In this document: positions 5,587-7,848 of the stretch, in pieces
Numbering within the stretch: position 1 is the stretch's first letter
Layout of the letters: each line of letters opens with the position of its first letter
Assembly: GCA_031430875.1 (NCBI GenBank)
Contig: JANPCI010000195.1
Span: 1 to 7,848 of the forward strand
Length of the DNA stretch: 7,848 nt
Source: Sva-07 sp031430875
Lineage (GTDB): Bacteria; Actinomycetota; Acidimicrobiia; Acidimicrobiales; Ilumatobacteraceae
Reading direction: 5' to 3'
Program-made: the position numbers and the translations under genes
Notes under the pieces: generated by a model
Seen by the model: the letters and a program-made list of their open reading frames with translations, nothing else
What the model was told of the DNA's origin: nothing
Database searches by the model: none

Positions 5587-6418
5587 TGACCGGACCGAAG
5601 CTCAACGAGAAGTCGTTCGTCGTCGGCGAACGTTCCGGCACGAAGGCGACCGCGAAGTACGTGCGGCCGTCGGCCTTCAAGGCTCGCGTCGTGCTCGATC
5701 TCATCCGCGGCCTCGATGTGCGCAGCGCCGACGAGGTGCTGCAGTTCACCGACCGCCACATCGCCCGTGACATCCGCAAGGTGCTCGCCAGCGCTGTTGC
5801 CAACGCCGTCAACAACGACGACCAGGACGCCGACGAGCTCTACGTCGTTGCCTGCTTCGCCGACGAGGGCCCGACGCTCAAGCGGTTCCGCCCCCGTGCC
5901 CGTGGTCGTGCGAGCCGGATCAACAAGCGCAGCTGTCACATCACGGTCATCGTTGCTCGCATGAGCGACGACCGCATCGCCATCATCCAGGCTCGCCAAG
6001 AGCGTGCCGGTGGCAGCGTCGGCCGTGGCCGTCCGCAGTCGAGCGCCGCGAGCCGCCGTGCCCGAGTCGAGCGCAGCCGCCAGCAGGCGAGCGGAGCCGA
6101 AGAGGCAATCGACGCAATCGACGCCGACGAGGAGATCCTCGACGCCGAAATCACCGACGAATCCGCTGACGCCGTCGACTCGGAGAACACCGATTCTGCT
6201 GAGGCTCTTGAAGCCGACGTGACCGAAGACGACGCGACGGCTGAAGCCGACGTGACCGAGACCGAAGAATCAACGGAAGACGCTGACCCGGCCGACTCTG
6301 ATTCCGAAGACGCTGCCGGAGACGTCGCGACGACCGAGGCTGCTGCCGAGGGAAGCGCCAGCGACGAGGCAGAGTCCGACGAGGAGAACCAACGGGCCGA
6401 CGAGGAGGACCAGAAGTA

Positions 6419-6419
<1 letters not shown>
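5586..6419 (+). CDS. rplV: 50S ribosomal protein L22 (uL22) with a long acidic C-terminal extension
   Basis: Residues about 20-130 are a standard L22: KYVRPSAFKARVVLDLIRGL (24-43), then the hairpin region with RFRPRARGRASRINKR (99-115) that lines the exit tunnel, and HITVIV (118-123). L22 binds 23S rRNA and lies beside L23 and L29 at the tunnel exit. After the core comes a basic linker (136-166, with RRARVERSR), then a tail from about 171 to 277 with 46 Asp/Glu and only one Arg and one Lys. E. coli L22 is 110 residues and M. tuberculosis L22 is 197, so 277 is long. The tail is one open frame ending in TAA that overlaps the rpsC ATG, so a frameshift artefact is unlikely. Its codons are less G/C-biased at third positions than the core. 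GAAGGG at 5571-5576 is the ribosome-binding site; the start overlaps the rpsS stop. Confidence 0.97.
6209..6259 (+). repeat. 18-base direct repeat in the acidic tail of rplV
   Basis: TGAAGCCGACGTGACCGA occurs at 6209-6226 and again at 6242-6259, offset by 33 bases, which is exactly eleven codons. Both copies encode E-A-D-V-T-E in the same frame. This suggests the tail grew at least partly by in-frame duplication followed by divergence. Confidence 0.7.
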
Positions 6420-7294
<875 letters not shown>

Positions 7295-7308
7295 AAGGGG
7301 ACCGAACC

Positions 7309-7725
7309 ATGCTGATGCCTCGCAAGGTCGCCCATCGCAAACACCATCGCGGCCGTACCAAGGGTCTCACGAAGGGTGGCTCCGGCCTGCACTTCGGTGA
7401 ATACGGGATCCAGGCGCTCGAGCCGGGTTGGCTCAGTGCCCGCCAGATCGAAGCTGCCCGTATCGCCATGACCCGCTCGATCAAGCGCGGCGGCAAGGTG
7501 TGGATCAACGTGTTCCCCGACAAGCCCGTCACGAAGAAGCCGGCCGAGACCCGCATGGGTTCCGGCAAGGGCAACCCCGAATTCTGGGTGGCCGTCGTGA
7601 AGCCGGGGCGCACGCTCTTCGAGCTGTCGTACCCGAACGAAGCGCTCGCCAAGGAAGCCCTCAACAAGGCGATCCAGAAGCTCCCCATCAAGGCCCGCAT
7701 CATCACTCGTGAGGAGGAGATCTGA
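7309..7725 (+). CDS. rplP: 50S ribosomal protein L16 (uL16)
   Basis: L16 joins late in large-subunit assembly and helps position tRNA in the A and P sites. The 138-residue length is usual. Family landmarks are MLMPRKVAHRKHHRGR (1-16), GEYGIQALEPGWLSARQIEA (30-49), ARIAMTRSIKRGGKVWI (50-66), and TRMGSGKGNPEFWVAVVKPG (81-100). Arg82 in the RMGSGKG loop aligns with the E. coli Arg81 that is hydroxylated in some bacteria; whether that happens here is unknown. AAAGGGG at 7294-7300, starting at the last base of the rpsC stop, is the ribosome-binding site and lies eight bases before the ATG at 7309. The second in-frame ATG (7315) is too far from it and would drop two conserved residues. One base separates the stop from the rpmC start. 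Confidence 0.98.
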   Translation: MLMPRKVAHRKHHRGRTKGLTKGGSGLHFGEYGIQALEPGWLSARQIEAARIAMTRSIKRGGKVWINVFPDKPVTKKPAETRMGSGKGNPEFWVAVVKPGRTLFELSYPNEALAKEALNKAIQKLPIKARIITREEEI

Positions 7726-7726
7726 C

Positions 7727-7848
7727 ATGGCCAAGAACAACGACCTCGTCGAGCTCAGCCTCGGCGAACTGATCGACGAACTCAGGGCCACCAAGCAGGA
7801 GGCGCTCAACCTGCGTTTCCGCAACGCGACCGGCCAACTCGAGAACTC
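7727..7848 (+). CDS. rpmC: 50S ribosomal protein L29 (uL29), N-terminal part, cut by the window end
   Basis: The 40 visible residues begin MAKNNDLVELSLGELIDEL, an alpha-helical N-terminus, and continue to NLRFRNATGQLEN (28-40), the L29 signature. L29 is a small helical-hairpin protein beside L23 at the tunnel exit and assists docking of targeting factors. About 25-40 residues are missing at the C-terminus, judging from family length. GAGGAGGAGA at 7711-7720 is a very strong ribosome-binding site six bases before the ATG and lies within the last codons of rplP. By family gene order rpsQ (S17) would be expected next, outside the window. Confidence 0.96.
   Translation, partial: MAKNNDLVELSLGELIDELRATKQEALNLRFRNATGQLEN

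Overview
The window is GC-rich with strong G/C preference at third codon positions. It reads as a chromosomal segment of a high-GC actinobacterium, and the ribosomal protein sequences look most like the Acidimicrobiia (Ilumatobacter-type). That placement is inference from sequence character, not from a search. No mobile element, CRISPR array, tRNA or rRNA gene was seen.

Region 1 (1-2504) is accessory or housekeeping DNA. It starts with the last 23 codons of a PDZ-ended protein, probably an HtrA-like serine protease. A GNAT acetyltransferase (104-601) follows, apparently leaderless behind a TACGAT -10 box, and then an alpha/beta hydrolase (598-1797) joined to it by an ATGA start/stop overlap. 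A LysE/RhtB-type exporter (1872-2504) lies on the minus strand and converges on the hydrolase. The gap between them holds a small coding-like scrap and a weak hairpin.

Region 2 (2505-2831) is a 327-base divergent intergenic stretch. It contains a plausible sigma-70-like promoter with a 17-base spacer and a long untranslated leader with two good hairpins, ending at the rplC ribosome-binding site. This leader sits where rpsJ (uS10) usually stands, and rpsJ is absent from the window.

Region 3 (2832-7848) is the S10-type ribosomal protein operon in canonical order: rplC, rplD, rplW, rplB, rpsS, rplV, rpsC, rplP and the start of rpmC. The genes overlap by one base or are separated by 2-23 bases, most with clear Shine-Dalgarno sequences, so they are very likely co-transcribed and translationally coupled. 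Their products build the large-subunit core (L3, L4, L2, L16), the peptide exit port (L22, L23, L29) and the small-subunit head (S19, S3).

The most distinctive feature is the C-terminal extension of L22. The 277-residue protein has a normal L22 core, a basic linker, and then a strongly acidic tail of about 107 residues (46 Asp/Glu against 2 Arg/Lys). L4 and S3 from the same operon have shorter tails containing acidic residues. The rest of the operon is conventional. I see no evidence for a novel defence, mobile or biosynthetic system here.
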